A stretch of 64,000 bases of DNA, taken from the NCBI GenBank assembly GCA_001051155.2, contig JYIP02000005.1, positions 558,001 to 622,000 of the forward strand, read 5' to 3'. Numbering within the stretch: position 1 is the first letter of the stretch; the number at the start of each line of letters is the position of its first letter. The notes under the pieces were generated by a model, which was given only the letters and a program-made list of their open reading frames with translations, was not told the origin of the DNA and searched no databases. This document shows positions 1-12,200 of this stretch, in pieces. A program made the translations under genes and the position numbers. This DNA is from Chrysoporthe austroafricana (lineage: Eukaryota; Ascomycota; Sordariomycetes; Diaporthales; Cryphonectriaceae).

Positions 1-468
1 TCCAAATAGCTTTGTATTTTTACCAGATATCAATACTAATGCAGTAAAGCCCTATTTCGAAAGAGGAGTAGTTAAGGCTATTAATGCTATCAGAAATGGC
101 TTGTCTATTAAAAAAGCCTCAACTTGGGTGTTATGAACCAACGGAAGATTCAGGTCACAGGAACAAGCTGGATCAGTGGATCCAGGACCAACGCAGCCCG
201 GATCCAACATCCGAGGCAAGGAAGCCCTCTTATTTAAGAACGGCAAGACGTTTAGTATTACATAATCAAGGGTTAAGGGTCGTAATGGTGGGACAGTTGA
301 TGAGGAACCGGTCGACTGGCATACCATCAGTCGATACCGACTGTATCGACTGCGTCGACCAAGACTGAAGAGCTGGATATATAAGATTGGACATTTCCTT
401 ACAGTCAGGATAGATTTCATAGTTGCTCTTCAGTCGTCAATCTCAGTATCAGTTTCCTTATAACTGGT

Positions 469-723
469 ATCCAACACGGATAGTGAACATTGCACCCGTT
501 TCCAACCACATTCCACTGCTGTATTTCCGTATACGGTAGATTGTACTTGACACTGCCCTTGCCTAGCATAAACCTATTGCGTACCAGGTACTTGTNATCC
601 AACACGGATAGTGAACATTGCACCCGTTTCCAACCACATTCCACTGCTGTATTTCCGTATACGGTAGATTGTACTTGACACTGCCCTTGCCTAGCATAAA
701 CCTAGTGTGTACCAGGTACTTGT
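469..723. repeat. Exact 127-bp direct tandem duplication around an N
   Basis: The stretch 469-595 recurs at 597-723 with essentially no differences (one T/G change near the end, CTATTGCGT versus CTAGTGTGT). The two copies are separated by a single ambiguous base at 596. A perfect duplication with an N exactly at the joint is more easily explained by overlapping contig ends than by biology. No gene is affected. Confidence 0.85.
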
Positions 724-788
724 GCTACTACAGTGCTCATTACACTGGGATATTCCGAAAATTACTCTTCTCCGCTGCTTTCCTGAAA

Positions 789-825
789 GACTGAATTTTT
801 TTTAATTTTTTTTTTAATTTTTTTT

Positions 826-916
<91 letters not shown>

Positions 917-924
917 NAAATATT

Positions 925-994
<70 letters not shown>
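789..994. repeat. Long poly-T tract (about 200 bp) containing an N
   Basis: A nearly pure T run broken only by a few AA pairs near its start and by an N at 917 followed by AAATATTTATT. It lies inside the transposon remnant. On the minus strand it follows the decayed transposase frame; the sequence just left of it, CTTTCCTGAAAGACTGAA, recurs left of the T tract at 28,941 (CCTTTCCTGAAAGGTTGA). Length is unreliable because homopolymers and the N imply assembly uncertainty. Confidence 0.9.
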
Positions 995-995
<1 letters not shown>

Positions 996-1867
996 GATAG
1001 CTATCATCTTCTAAACGAAATATCTAATTTCTGAATAGCTGAAGAGAAGCCTTAAGCTTTCTTAAATTAAAATCCATTAGACCAATTTAGTTTCCTAATA
1101 AGCAAAGAGCTTCTAGCTATCCTGATAGGCTAATTTATGCGACGATCCTCTTGCTAGGCGACTTTGAAGAGTGGCTTTCGGAATGGCCTATTCGAGGGAA
1201 GCTTGTTTCTGAAATAGGTTTTTAATGGCTTCAATAGCCTAGGCCTAGCTCAGATTCGGTATAAGGCTTCATATTAGACGTATATAGATTATCTGGAAAG
1301 ATGAAGTTATCGTATTAAAGATTGATAAAGAAAAAATAAAAAAGAAAGGTAGTGGTTGAAAGGGCGGCATGGCTGATGGGGACCCGGTGGTTTAACTTAT
1401 TGGATGGGGAAGCTAATTCTCTATCAAGATAACCTCAATTCCCGCTGATAGCTTCGTGCGCCATGCCGCCTTGCAAACAATCTGTCTACCGCGATATGAT
1501 GATGCCTAACTCTAGCTCGCAGCACAGGGTGGTGCCCTGCGCAGGATTGATATACTCCCATGTAAGATGCCTATCGACAGCTTTCCCGGACCTCTTCTGT
1601 ACTGGTGGGTACCCTGCAGACCACGATCCCTCCGGATTATGTGGCGCACGACACGGCCAACTCCGCGCGTGGCTATGGGGGTTATGAGACGCCGGACGCC
1701 ATGAACCAAGCCGAGCCAAGAGGGAGAAAAAAACCCCCCACCACGCGCAAAAATCAACCGTCCGAACCTAACCTGGCACGGCGACTGCGGTATGCCCGGT
1801 GCCGCTCCCTTGTTCCTCCTCCTCTTCCTCCTCCTCCTCTTCTACCACCCTGTGTACCTCGGGGCGC

Positions 1868-3412
1868 TCAGCGTGAGGCGGCGCCCGGGCTCCACAGCAG
1901 CTCCACGACCTCGTCCATCTCCTCGCCGCTCTGCCAGTCGCGCTTGTAGACGTAGATCTGGCGGAGGCGGCCGTCGGCGAGCCACTCGGCGTCCTTGAGC
2001 CGGTAGCTCCGCTTCTCGTCCTTCTGGAGGGCGGGGCGCAGCGGGCCGATGCTGAAGTCGAACTCGGGCCCGTGCTGGTTCCAGGTGGCCTCCATCCAGT
2101 CCAGGTTCAAGCCCTGCAGGCCCTTGCGGTACAGCGCGATGGAGTACCCGTTGGCGAAGAGGGTGTCGCCGCCGAACTGGAAGCGCTGCAAGAAGCAGTC
2201 GCCGCACAGCTTGGCGACCTCGGCGATGCGGAAGACGGGCTCCTCGTACCAACTCTTCCAATGGTGCAGGGACAGGGGCTTGAGGCCGGCCTCGAAAAAG
2301 CCCGACAGGTCACCCCGCATGTCCTGCTGGTGCAGGCCCGGGACGAGGGTCAGCTTGGTCTTGGAGTGGTAGTAGACGCAGTCGCGCAGCATGCCGTCGC
2401 CGGACGGCAGGGCGGCCTCCTCGAGGCACTGCTCCTGGAAGGGCTCGAGCTTCCGGGCCAGCGGCACGGACAGGAAGACGCCGGCGCCGCCGTAGGCGAA
2501 GAAGCCCCACGAGCGGACCGAGTAGAAGTCCTCGGACAGCTGGCCGAGCCAGACCTCCTTGGTGTGGTCGTAGGCGCTGAAGGTGTCGCTGAGGGCGTAG
2601 AGGGAGGGGAAGAAGGTGTCGTCGTCCAGGATGCCGACCCACCGCGTCTGCGGGCCGATGTTCTGCACGGTGGGCCGCAGGGTGATGAAGTGGTTCTGGT
2701 CGATGGTGAGCTGGGGCTCGCCGGGGACGGTGGTCAGCTGGATGCGGTGCTGGGCGAACAGGCGCTCGAGGGCGGGCATGTCGTGGAAAGCGTAGTCGAC
2801 GATGACGGCCACGAGGGGGGCCCCGCTGCCGGCCAGCCAGTGGTCGAAGGCGGGCAGGGCCTCGACCATGCGGTCGTGGTAGGTGGCGACGCCGAAGATG
2901 AAGTGCTCGAAGGTCTGCTGCGGGTAGGGCGGCGGCACGGGGAGGGCGAGCGGCTCGCAGGGCAGGGAGTCGACGTGGGCGCACGAGGTCAGGTTGATGG
3001 TGGTGCGCTCGCCGATGAGGGGCGTGTCGAGGCGGGCGATGGCCTCGCGGTCGACGTCCTTGGAGAAGCGGGGCGTGACGCAGCGCCTCGAGTAGACGAT
3101 GTTGTCGGTCAGGCCCAGCTCCTGGCGGCGCAGGAACTCGATGTCCGGGCTGCACTGGCCCGGCGCGAGGGGCGGGCGCAGGGTGCCGCCGGGCGGGGTG
3201 CCAAACTTTGCCTCCTCCTCGAGGGCGGCCTGCGACATGGCGGCGCCATCGCCGCCGGCGCCGCCGGCGCTGCTGCCGGCGCCCTTGAGCTTGGTGGTTA
3301 TGGAGTTGTTGAGGGCGGCGTCCCGGAAGCGGGTGGACGAGAGGAGGAAGAGGCACAGGAAGACCACGACGACCGCGGGCACGACGCGGTGGAAGCGCTG
3401 TGGTATGATCAT
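1868..3412 (-). CDS. Putative Golgi type II glycosyltransferase, GT31/DUF604-like
   Basis: Single-exon frame of 514 residues starting MIIPQRFHR. A short basic N-terminus is followed by one hydrophobic segment at about residues 11-26, the layout of a type II Golgi or ER membrane glycosyltransferase, then a low-complexity Gly/Ala stem to about residue 60. The catalytic region carries a DxD-type metal-nucleotide site, GILDDDTFFPS, with the three Asp at 263-265. This fits the fungal GT31/DUF604 group (beta-1,3-galactosyl or GlcNAc transferase-like), where DDD binds the Mn/UDP-sugar. Later conserved-looking stretches include WGFFAYGGAGVFLS and GGDTLFANGYS. Donor, acceptor and product cannot be read from the sequence. 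It is divergent to the dehydrogenase gene at 6.4 kb, with about 3 kb between them. The coding sequence is strongly GC-rich at third positions, so long open frames on the opposite strand are shadows. The family call is by motif only. Confidence 0.85.
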   Translation of the reverse strand: MIIPQRFHRVVPAVVVVFLCLFLLSSTRFRDAALNNSITTKLKGAGSSAGGAGGDGAAMSQAALEEEAKFGTPPGGTLRPPLAPGQCSPDIEFLRRQELGLTDNIVYSRRCVTPRFSKDVDREAIARLDTPLIGERTTINLTSCAHVDSLPCEPLALPVPPPYPQQTFEHFIFGVATYHDRMVEALPAFDHWLAGSGAPLVAVIVDYAFHDMPALERLFAQHRIQLTTVPGEPQLTIDQNHFITLRPTVQNIGPQTRWVGILDDDTFFPSLYALSDTFSAYDHTKEVWLGQLSEDFYSVRSWGFFAYGGAGVFLSVPLARKLEPFQEQCLEEAALPSGDGMLRDCVYYHSKTKLTLVPGLHQQDMRGDLSGFFEAGLKPLSLHHWKSWYEEPVFRIAEVAKLCGDCFLQRFQFGGDTLFANGYSIALYRKGLQGLNLDWMEATWNQHGPEFDFSIGPLRPALQKDEKRSYRLKDAEWLADGRLRQIYVYKRDWQSGEEMDEVVELLWSPGAASR

Positions 3413-6400
3413 GGCGCTACCTTGTCATGTCGTGCGGCAGCTCGGCGGCTCGCGGTGGCCCAGGAGGGGTGGGCAGGAGAAGCAAGGACGCAGGAGGAGG
3501 ACTGGACTGAGGCCGTCGCCAGCGAAGTTCTCGGTCGAGGATACGTAGTGCGATGCAGGCGGCGCGAGCTCGTCTGCGGGGACCTTGGTCGTGGTCGGTG
3601 GTCCAACAGTGGAGGGCCTCGCAGCGGCACCGTGGGCGCGAGGGCAGCAAGAGCAGGCGGCGATGTCGATTGAGGGGGGGGGGGGAGTCGAGCAGGCGAG
3701 GAGACTGCGGCGGGCAGCGTCTGTGTGTGTGTGAAGGTGTCGGGAGGAGGGAGGTCGTAGGTGCGTCCTGAGCAGGTGCCAGAAGTTGATGGTGCGGGCC
3801 AGGGCCAGATGGCGGTTCGACGGGTGGAGACTATATTTGGCAGCCGGGCTCTCCTCAGCGTCTGGAGTCGATGAGAGAGTATTACGCAGCGGTGTGCCGA
3901 TCGCCCAGAGCTCCCCTACGCAGCAGGGCAGGGCAGGGCGCGGTGACGGCAGTCCGCACCTGGTGAAGAGGCACGACGAGAGACGGCGTCCTGTGAGTTG
4001 TCGAGGTCGAGAGTGGGATCGAGCGAGCCGTCGCGTCGGCTGGTGGGACCGCAACCGCTTGTCGTCTGTACTTGGTAGTCTGCTCTCGGCAGCGTGGGGT
4101 GGTGTGGCGTTCCTTGGTACGGCACTGGCACGCTGGGCAGGGCTTGAGACACGACGGCTTTGGGATTTGGGGGGGGGGGTTTGTCGCCGTCCTGCATGCG
4201 TGGGCCGCCGTCGGCTTCGTCATTCCACGAATCCTTCTACCACCCACTGCACGCCCAGCACTGCCCAGCAAGTCGCACCCCCCTGACGCGGGTCCAAGCC
4301 TAGTCTCGTCTGAGGATGGCGCGCCACGGCCGCGGCGGGGGCCGCTGTAGCGAGCCAGGCTCTGGGGACCAAGCATCCCTGCACACGCTGCTGTGTGTAC
4401 TGGAGCAGCAGCAAGCATGTAATCATGGATTAGGTGGTGGGTGTCACGAGCGTGTCTCTTCTCACCTCGTATGCGTCGTCGTGTGGTGTGGTGTGGTGTG
4501 GTAGTTCTCCCCTCGCCGTCGTCATCCCTCCTGGATTGGGATGGTTGCTGGCTGCATAATTAGTACCTGGCCATGCTTGAGAATGAATGCCTGCGATGCT
4601 GCGTGCAGCTCCTGTCTCGCCCTGCTGCCGACCACCCGGATCTGCCGCTATGACTGTTCCGTACACGACCCAATTCCGCCCGCGCCGACACGGAGGTGTA
4701 TAGTCTCCTCCCGCTGGGTAAGCCCAGCCAGTCAGTTACGGTTGCGCTGCCTGTGGTCGACGAGGTGTCGAGCTGCCAACTGACGGATGCTTCCGTGCGG
4801 AACTATAGAGCAGCCAATGGAGCTGGTTGCCCACAGAGCCCAGAGCAGGCTAGGTGCTGCAGATGGACACAAGGCTCAGAGATAGCTTCGTTCGCGCATG
4901 TGTGGCCAACACTTTGGAGGATACTGTCTAATTTTCACCCTCCATCCCAGGCGCCTAGCCATTCAGTTCTCATACCGCCCTCAGAGCACCAGCGCCGCCT
5001 GCTTGCCTAGGCATGCAGCCCCACAGCTCACCCCGTCGGCCCCGAGCTGTCGGCTGCAGCAGCATCATGAGATGGGCAGATCAACTCCTCCATCCCCACC
5101 GTCCAGCCTCATATCGAAGATCATGAGCTGTAAAAATCCAAACAACAACAGGCGGCAATCCGTTTTGTATTCCCTTCTATTTAATTTTACCCGTCGGGCT
5201 TGGGTCTCATGTTCAGATGCACAGGGCTGGATGTTCGGGGCCTGTCATGAGGTGCAGGTCGCCGTGATAGGCTCATGGGAGCGACGGGTCTCACAAGCCG
5301 GAACAGGCCGGCCTTTTTTTTCGTGTATCGGTGGTCATGAAGACGGCGGCGGTGATACACAGAGCGCGCAGGCAGCCACCATTTCCACGGCGGAGGTCCT
5401 GTCTATATATATACACATACATATATGCATATATATGTGTATGTGTGTGTATGTGTGTATGTATACATGTACCTAGGTATATATATAAAAATAGGCATGC
5501 CTAGGTACGACAAGCCACCGGGCGGGCTCGAGCCGAGGACGCCTCGGACCGTGTGATCTCGGTCGTAAGAATCAGTCGTGCACAGCCTCTGCTACTTCGA
5601 GCCACTGGAGCCACCGCTGCAGCTGGTCGACGACTTTTTGGCATGTGACGGCGGCGGAAATAAAGAAACACAAAACCCTGGCATGCCTGGGGCGTGGGGC
5701 CCCGGTACGGAGACTTTCACATGCTCCTGCGCACAACAACTCCCGCGAAGCGAAGACGGCGGCCAGGCCCACAAGGGAAGGCCGCGCGCACGCCAGCCTC
5801 GAACCTCGCCCTCTCGCCCTCGCAACCACGCGACGCCGCCCATACGAGATCAGCCGCGACGAGGCCAGAAAAGCCAGCCGGCCTCGGCTTGGAAGCCAGA
5901 GCCAGCGGTGGGACGCGAGCGCAGGAGCCGCGGGATCCAGGGGCCAGGTCGGGCGGGACAAGCCTCCATCCAGATCGTTGGGGACGCCCCACGACGCCGT
6001 GATAAGGGTCGCAGGAGATGCATGCATGCATGCATGCATGCAGACGGTATTAATGCTGGACCTCCTGGTCGCGCGCTGAGGGTATGGCACAGGACAGTCC
6101 TCCGCTATCACACAGCCTGCCGCGGACCTCGGCCAACGCGGTAGGCGGTGTCGATTCTGCCGCCTCTTGCGTCACTTTTTGGAAAGCAAACTAGCTTTCA
6201 GCGCCCTCAACACAAGCACGCTCGCTCGCTCGCCCGCCCGCTCGCACTTCAGGCCACGAGACCAGTTTCCAGAATCCAACACCTGGTCGACCTCCTCGCC
6301 TGCGCCTCCCTCCGACGCGACAAGGAGACGGCGGGTGATCCTTCCCTTATATAGCCCATCCTGCTGCGCTGCTCGTTCCTTGGTGCTGTGCTCGCACTCG

Positions 6401-6443
6401 CCCGCACTCCTTGTCCTCCTCCTCTTCTTCCTTGCTGGATTTG
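3413..6443. other. 3-kb intergenic region between divergent genes, microsatellite-rich
   Basis: No coding signal that survives inspection; open frames here are short and lack conserved motifs. It must hold the promoters and 5' leaders of the glycosyltransferase (-) and of the dehydrogenase (+). Simple repeats: G run at 3675, TG run near 3720, TGGTG repeats at 4485-4502, an alternating TA/TG tract at 5403-5490 with a short palindrome centred on TGCA at about 5427, and (ATGC)6 at about 6018-6041. The 6170-6440 stretch is pyrimidine-rich, as expected of a fungal 5' leader. Confidence 0.6.
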
Positions 6444-8009
6444 ATGCGCGTCCTGCGCACAGTTCTGACACGCCTCACTCCCTTTGCTCCAACAAGCGCT
6501 CTCTCTTTTGCTAGCAAGCCTGGGCTCCCCGCGCGAGGTGCGCCCTTCAGCTCTCCGGCCCGCGCCCTCGCCCTCGCCCACAGCTCACCGCGGCCACGGC
6601 CACGACCAGGCGGCGCAGCAGCAGTAGCAGCAGCAGCAGCACCGACACGCCCTGCAACTGAGACGACGACGACCACCGCGCGCGCGATGGCTTCGCTGGG
6701 CGCCCCCTACGAGCGGCGCCACAAGGTGACCGTCGTCGGCTCCGGCAACTGGGGCTCGACCATCGCCAAGATCGTCGCCGAGAACACCAAGGCCCACCCG
6801 GATGTCTTCGAGCCCGAGGTGCAGATGTGGGTGTACGAGGAGGAGGTCGCCATCCCCGCCGGCGCGCCGCACTACGACCCGGCCGTGGGCGGCGCGCCGC
6901 AGAAGCTGACCGCCATCATCAACCGCCACCACGAGAACGTCAAGTACCTGCCCGGCGTCCGCCTCCCAGACAACGTCGTCGCTAACCCGGACCTGATCGC
7001 GGCCGCCCGCGACTCGACCATCCTCGTCTTCAACCTGCCGCACCAGTTCATCGACAACGTCTGTAACCAGCTGCGCGGCCACATCGTCCCCTACGCGCGC
7101 GCCATCAGCTGCATCAAGGGCGTGCACGTCTCCGACGACGGCGTCTCGCTCTTCAGCGAGTGGATCGGCGACGGCCTGGGCATCTACTGCGGCGCCCTGT
7201 CCGGGGCCAACATCGCCAGCGAGATCGCCGCCGAGAAGTGGTGCGCCACCACCATCGCCTACGACCCGCCCCCCGTCGACGCCAGCCGCAACCCCACGCC
7301 CAGGACCCAGAGCCCCGCCGCCAACCAGGCTGCCTTCGACCTCAGCATCACCCCCGTCGACGCCGCCGCCGCCGCCGCCCACCGGGACGCCCGCGGCCGG
7401 AAGAGCAGCGTCAAGCTCACCCCCGTCCCCACCGAGTTCCCCCCGCTGGACCACAAGACCTTCAAGTCCCTGTTCCGCCGGCCCTACTTCCACGTGCGCA
7501 TGGTCTCGGACGTCGCCGGCACCTCGCTGGGCGGCGCCCTGAAGAACATCGTCGCCCTGGCCGCCGGCTTCGTCGTCGGCAAGGGCTGGGGCGACAACGC
7601 CAAGTCCGAGATCTGCCGCCTCGGCATCGTCGAGATGATCAAGTTCGGCAAGGAGTTCTTCGGCCAGACCGTCAACACGGCCACCTTCACCGTCGAGTCC
7701 GCCGGCATGGCCGACCTCGTGACCTCCTGCTCCAGCGGCCGGAACTTCCGCTGCGCCAAGATGGCCGTCGAGCGCGGCGTCACCGTCGAGGAGATCGAGC
7801 GCACCGAACTCAACGGCCAGATGCTCCAGGGCACCTCCACCGCCAAGGAGGTGAACAGCTTCCTCAAGACGCGCGGCCTGGAGCACGAGTACCCGCTCTT
7901 CACCGCCGTCATCGGCATCCTCGAGGGCAGGTACAGCGTCGACGACATCCCGGAGCTGGTGTCCGAGTCGGAGGACTGGAACCTCGACGGGGAGCTGGTC
8001 CGGGAGTGA
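6444..8009 (+). CDS. GPD1: Glycerol-3-phosphate dehydrogenase (NAD+)
   Basis: NAD-dependent glycerol-3-phosphate dehydrogenase, which reduces dihydroxyacetone phosphate to glycerol 3-phosphate for glycerol (osmolyte), redox balance and glycerolipid synthesis. Single exon. Two in-frame ATGs matter: 6444 (521 residues) and 6687 (440 residues, [13 protein letters not shown]). The core starts just after 6687 with the Rossmann motif VVGSGNWGS. Other family hallmarks are [33 protein letters not shown] and the catalytic-Lys stretch [14 protein letters not shown] near residue 285 of the shorter form, then [15 protein letters not shown]. Relative to yeast Gpd1 (391 residues) there is an insertion of roughly 50 residues between the LSGANIASE and [10 protein letters not shown] blocks (rich in Pro/Thr/Ala, at about 7260-7450). 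The 81-residue extension of the longer form is Arg/Ser/Ala-rich and poor in acidic residues, resembling an organelle-targeting sequence; which start is used is unresolved. Confidence 0.95.
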   Translation: MRVLRTVLTRLTPFAPTSALSFASKPGLPARGAPFSSPARALALAHSSPRPRPRPGGAAAVAAAAAPTRPATETTTTTARAMASLGAPYERRHKVTVVGSGNWGSTIAKIVAENTKAHPDVFEPEVQMWVYEEEVAIPAGAPHYDPAVGGAPQKLTAIINRHHENVKYLPGVRLPDNVVANPDLIAAARDSTILVFNLPHQFIDNVCNQLRGHIVPYARAISCIKGVHVSDDGVSLFSEWIGDGLGIYCGALSGANIASEIAAEKWCATTIAYDPPPVDASRNPTPRTQSPAANQAAFDLSITPVDAAAAAAHRDARGRKSSVKLTPVPTEFPPLDHKTFKSLFRRPYFHVRMVSDVAGTSLGGALKNIVALAAGFVVGKGWGDNAKSEICRLGIVEMIKFGKEFFGQTVNTATFTVESAGMADLVTSCSSGRNFRCAKMAVERGVTVEEIERTELNGQMLQGTSTAKEVNSFLKTRGLEHEYPLFTAVIGILEGRYSVDDIPELVSESEDWNLDGELVRE

Positions 8010-9203
8010 TGCAGAGGAGGGACACGAGGGAGGAAACAGGGGCGACGAGGCCTTGTCGTCCGGGGTTGGACTTTGAGCGGCCAGAAGGGGGTATACCAAT
8101 CACTGTGGAGAGCGTGAGCAATATCGCATATAAGTTAGTAGCAGAATAGCTGCCACCCCCAGCGTCCCGGGCGAAGCAATATAGGGCTATCTTCTCGCTA
8201 CATCACCGGCCTGCGGGCCCTTGTTTGTTTTTCCCTGTCTTGCTCTCCGCTTGGCTTCCAGCTTGTCTCCAGGACGAGAAACGCTGAAGAAAAGAAGTGT
8301 GGGGATCGGTGGTTCTGCGCATCATAGCAGGACATGCGCGCAGCCGTAGCAGCTGTTTGTCAGTGTCTGACCCTGTCCGCTTGTCTTCTGCGCCATCGGC
8401 CCGGGAGGCTGCATACATGCAGGCGACCGGGCAGGGTCACATGGGCAGACGTTTCCATCAATCGCAGCCGTGGGCGGCAGAGGACTTCATACCCCCCCAT
8501 ATTGATTAGCATCGTTGCTTCTCATTAAACGCGTGCCGGGGGTCCTGGCCAAAAAGAAAAAGTAAAAAATAAAAGTGAAAAGGCAAAAGCAACCTCGCGA
8601 ACGCGAACATGGGGCGCGTTACGCGGTCGGGCGTGTTGCTTCTGCCCGGACGGACCTCGCGAGCCCGTGCTCGTCGCCATCATAACGTGGGCATGCCCCG
8701 GCGGGAAACCTGCCTTGAACCTTTTTTTTTTTTTTTTGTTTTCGTAAATCTTATAGGACCCTGCCTGAGTTTCCCCGTCCTCTGTCTGCCCTGTTGCTTC
8801 GACGCGCGATTGATTGTGATATCTGTGAGTTTGGCCCTGCGCAAGCTGGAGAACAAACGCCGCGATGGGATCTCCCCGGCCCTCTGGGCGTCGCGTCATG
8901 GCAGGCTGCCGGACGCGGCGCGATGGTCTGCTATCTCCTCATATGTCTGTCAGAAGCTCAGAAGACGGCGACCTCGCTGCCCCACAGCCCAAGGCCAGGT
9001 TCGGACGCCCTCTTTCTCCAGCACTTGGAGACTCGGCGCCCCATCGCCGCCCCCCACTGCCAGAGGAGCACCACCCACCTCCTGCATCAGCCCCAGTGTG
9101 TAGAGAAGCTGCGCGTGCTACGAGAACCCCTTTCTCCACCCCGCAGGTATCAAAGAGCTCGCGTTCAAACGTCCTCGCCGGGTCGAGCAGCCTGAAAGCG
9201 ACA
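8010..9203. other. Intergenic, no gene seen
   Basis: Holds the 3' end of the dehydrogenase gene and the promoter/5' leader of the next gene. A T-rich run (TTTTTTTTTTTTTTTG) lies near 8730. The frame of the next gene is open back to 8865, but the upstream part (MGSPRPSGRR...) looks like untranslated leader: it is low complexity and the better start is at 9204. Confidence 0.55.
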
Positions 9204-12200
9204 ATGTCCTCCTCCAGGAAAACCCCCCTCGAGTTCTCGAAGCGCCTCCTCCCCGTCGCGGTCCAGATCCTCGCCCCCTCAGCGCGCGACGACCACCCCT
9301 ACGCGATTGGGAAGACCCAGCCGCGGTTTGCCTTCACGCTCAACCTCCTCCCAGAGACGCGGATCAAGGAAGTCTCCTACCACGCGGCAGAGTACGCCAA
9401 GCGGAAGCTGAATTCATTCGTCGACGAGACCAGGCTCGAGGCAAGAGACAGGGATGGGCATGTTTTCACCGGCCTGGAGACGATCTCGGAGGAGCTGATG
9501 AGCGACGAGACTGTGTTCCTGATCGAGAACGGGCGGGATCGAAGAGGGAGGGAGCCACATCTCCATAGTCCGAGGCAGGGCCCAGAGACGAAGACCAGGG
9601 GCCGCACAGCCTCCAGAACGCCGTCGACAACCTCAAGACCATCATCCGTGAGGAAGAGCAGAGGGAAGTCAGAACCAAGGAAGACACCCTCCCAGAGAGC
9701 GCTGGAAATTGCGCAGGGTCGGGACGTGCCCAAGACCGAGCCGAGAGGTGGGCTTCTGTCGAGCAATAGGGGCAGGAGGGGAAGCACGCTGTCACTGGAC
9801 ATCTTCCTGGCGCAGCCAGAGAATCCGCCTCCGCCGCTGATTGAGCAAGCGCAACATCCAGACGCGTCTGCGGATTCGCGTCGGGACCGAAAGTCGCCTG
9901 CAGTAAACGAGACGCGGTACGACCTTCCAGACGACCTACCAGACGCGAAGGACGCCTTGGCACTTGCAATTGCATCGCAGCACAGTCTACCCTCACCGTT
10001 GTCGTCGCCCTCACTTCAGAGTCAAGACTTCGAGCAGGTGATCCCAGACTCACAAGACGCACAACCTCAGCCAAGGCGGTTGACGGAGGCTTCATCTAGA
10101 CTAAGTGATATGGCGTCCAGATTGACCCCTAGAAACGCACCGCCGCCGTCCGAGGCTCAAGGGCGACGGCGTTCCACCCCACCAGTGAAAACAGTCAGCT
10201 CGATTTCGCGTGACAACGTCCTGGATGGAGCCCGGCAATCGTCCAAGGAGCTGCAATCCAAACCGGATCCCTACGATATTAATGCCGCGTTGTCAGATGA
10301 GGGCAAGTACTCACCTAGATCAACAGACATCTTGTCAAATTCCGTCCGAAGGTTGGGAAACTCTAGCAAGCGTCGCGCACCCGCTTCACTGCCGAGGATG
10401 CGACAGTCACTACCAGCCAGCACCCATACACCTTCGCCCGCTCGAAATTCTACTATAACAAGCGACCAGACGATAATTCCATCCACACCTAGTGCGCGTG
10501 CGCCGGCACCGAGCCAGGCACGCGCAGAACCCTCGTCCACCCTCGGTTCACTCTCGTGCTCGCCGACCAATCATGTCGCAGCCGCACTTGCGAAGGGCCA
10601 GACAAGAGCTCGTCGTCAGACGCGACCAAGCTACATCGTGATCTCCGAGTCGGATGATGAGGTCGATGAGCACGTGCTGCAGCACGCGCGTGACCAGTTC
10701 TCATCTTCACAGCCCGCGCAGGCATCCTTCGAAGCTTCTTTACCGTGGTCTGAGCCCCCGCTGCGTGTGTCGAAGGAGGAGGATCCATTCTGGCCGGTGA
10801 GGGCAGTAGGACATCGGCCTCCCGCGCTTCACAGCAGTCCAGCGTTCAAGAGAAAGAGCGAGGTCAGGAAGAGGGACGAAGAGGCTGACACTCGGGTGCT
10901 GGTAGATCTGGACAAGAAGGATGGTTTGGGCAGGATTGCGAGTGGCCAGTTGGAAGTTGAGGTATTGTCTGACGATGACAGCCCGCCATCGGCTCTGAAG
11001 TCACAGATGAAGACGCCATCTAGGACTGCGCCGCCGCCGACACCAGGCAGGTCCCCAGTAGTGGTGATTCATGGCAGCTCTAGTGAGGAGCTGGCCGATG
11101 AGGTTGACCACAACGGCCAAGGATTGCGCACCTCGATGAGCTGGCAAGCTCCCATAAGTGACCAATGGTCTTCGCCTTCAAAACATACGGCGGTCACTGT
11201 CGTGCACGGTACAAGCAGTCAGGATGAAAGTGATGGTCTGCCACCGAGACCCGACAGCACCGCAGGGCAGCTATCCGACAACGAGCTTCCCATTGATCCC
11301 CTCCCAGCGTTGCCTAACGATGACGAGCCCGACCTTCCCGTCCTTACTGAGCCACAGAAGCTTGACTCGGATGCCCGCAGAGCGCATGCAAATCCGCCAG
11401 TCGAGGCTCCTCCCCTAGTGGACGACCTTCCCGAAACTGATCCACTGATAGCCATGGCCGACTACGAGATCCCACCGTCAGCCCAGGTATGCAAGCGCAG
11501 ACGTGAAATCAGCGACGAGCAGGACTCGAGGTATGAAGGCGCGAAAAAGAGGGCCAGGAGGGAACAGAAAGCAAGAAGGGCCGATAGAGAGCGACGGCGT
11601 GAAGAGCGGAAGGCAAGAAAGGCGCAAGAGAAGGCAAGGCTGGATGAAGAGCGCAAGCGACGGGCACTGGAGGATGCGCACCGTCGGGCCAAGAAATTGG
11701 AGATCATGGTCTCCTCGCCACAAAAGGCAGCCGAGCTAGGACTAGAGCTTTCCGAGGGATATGATAGCGACCAAGAAAGTGGACCTAGTCAGGACAGCTC
11801 GCCTCTACAGCGCCGGGGGTGGCCCTCGTCGGTCGAAGGAAGCGATAACAACTCCTCCCTGTCGAGTAAGGGCTCAGAGGAGGGGACGTCATGGCGAAAG
11901 CCGAGCAAACGACAATTCTCTGTCTCGCCACAGGGAAGCCAAGAAAGCGCTGGCAGCGGAAAGGATGCTACCACTACTGTGGCATCTGCTGCCCCTGCTC
12001 CGGTCGGCGCAGCGCAGCAGGACAAGCCCGTGATTCAGGTTGGCGAATCACCATTTGCGCGCCGGCACTTCGACGACTGGGCTTTCCTCGAGGAGATGCT
12101 GGGCCAGGGCGCACATTCGCCATGGGAAGTGCACAACCGAGTTCACTTGACGATGATGCATGCTGGTCAACGCGGCACGACAGCACTGGCTCCAGGGCGC

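Larger units (their letters stand above)
1..1397. mobile_element. Decayed Pogo/Fot-like DNA transposon remnants, right end at 1397
   Basis: AT-rich DNA with no intact gene. At about 71-130 (+) a short frame reads AINAIRNGLSIKKAS, the helix-turn-helix at the start of Pogo/Fot transposases; it is almost identical to the reverse complement of 28,330-28,396. A second, more decayed HTH relic lies on the minus strand at about 1120-1240 (frame reads AIPKATLQSRL). The right boundary is inferred from a TIR-like end: the minus strand from 1397 begins AGTTAAACCACCGGG and is followed on the plus strand by TA (1398-1399). This end aligns with the right end of the 26,877-28,560 element, including the shared GGTTGAAAG-GCGGCATG stretch. 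The two HTH relics point in opposite directions, so at least two copies are present. The left end lies outside the window. Transposase frames are full of stops. Confidence 0.6.

Noticed and set aside
789..994. Poly-T as the tail of a reverse-strand LINE
   Set aside because: The tract is internal to a Pogo-like DNA element and shares both flanks with another copy; no reverse transcriptase remnant nearby.
2072..3673. 533-codon open frame antisense to the glycosyltransferase
   Set aside because: Composition is Gly/Val/Glu/Asp repeats typical of the reverse complement of a GC3-rich gene; no motif.
6585..8099. 504-codon antisense open frame over the glycerol-3-phosphate dehydrogenase gene
   Set aside because: Shadow of a high-GC coding sequence; Gly/Asp/Val-rich without domain features.
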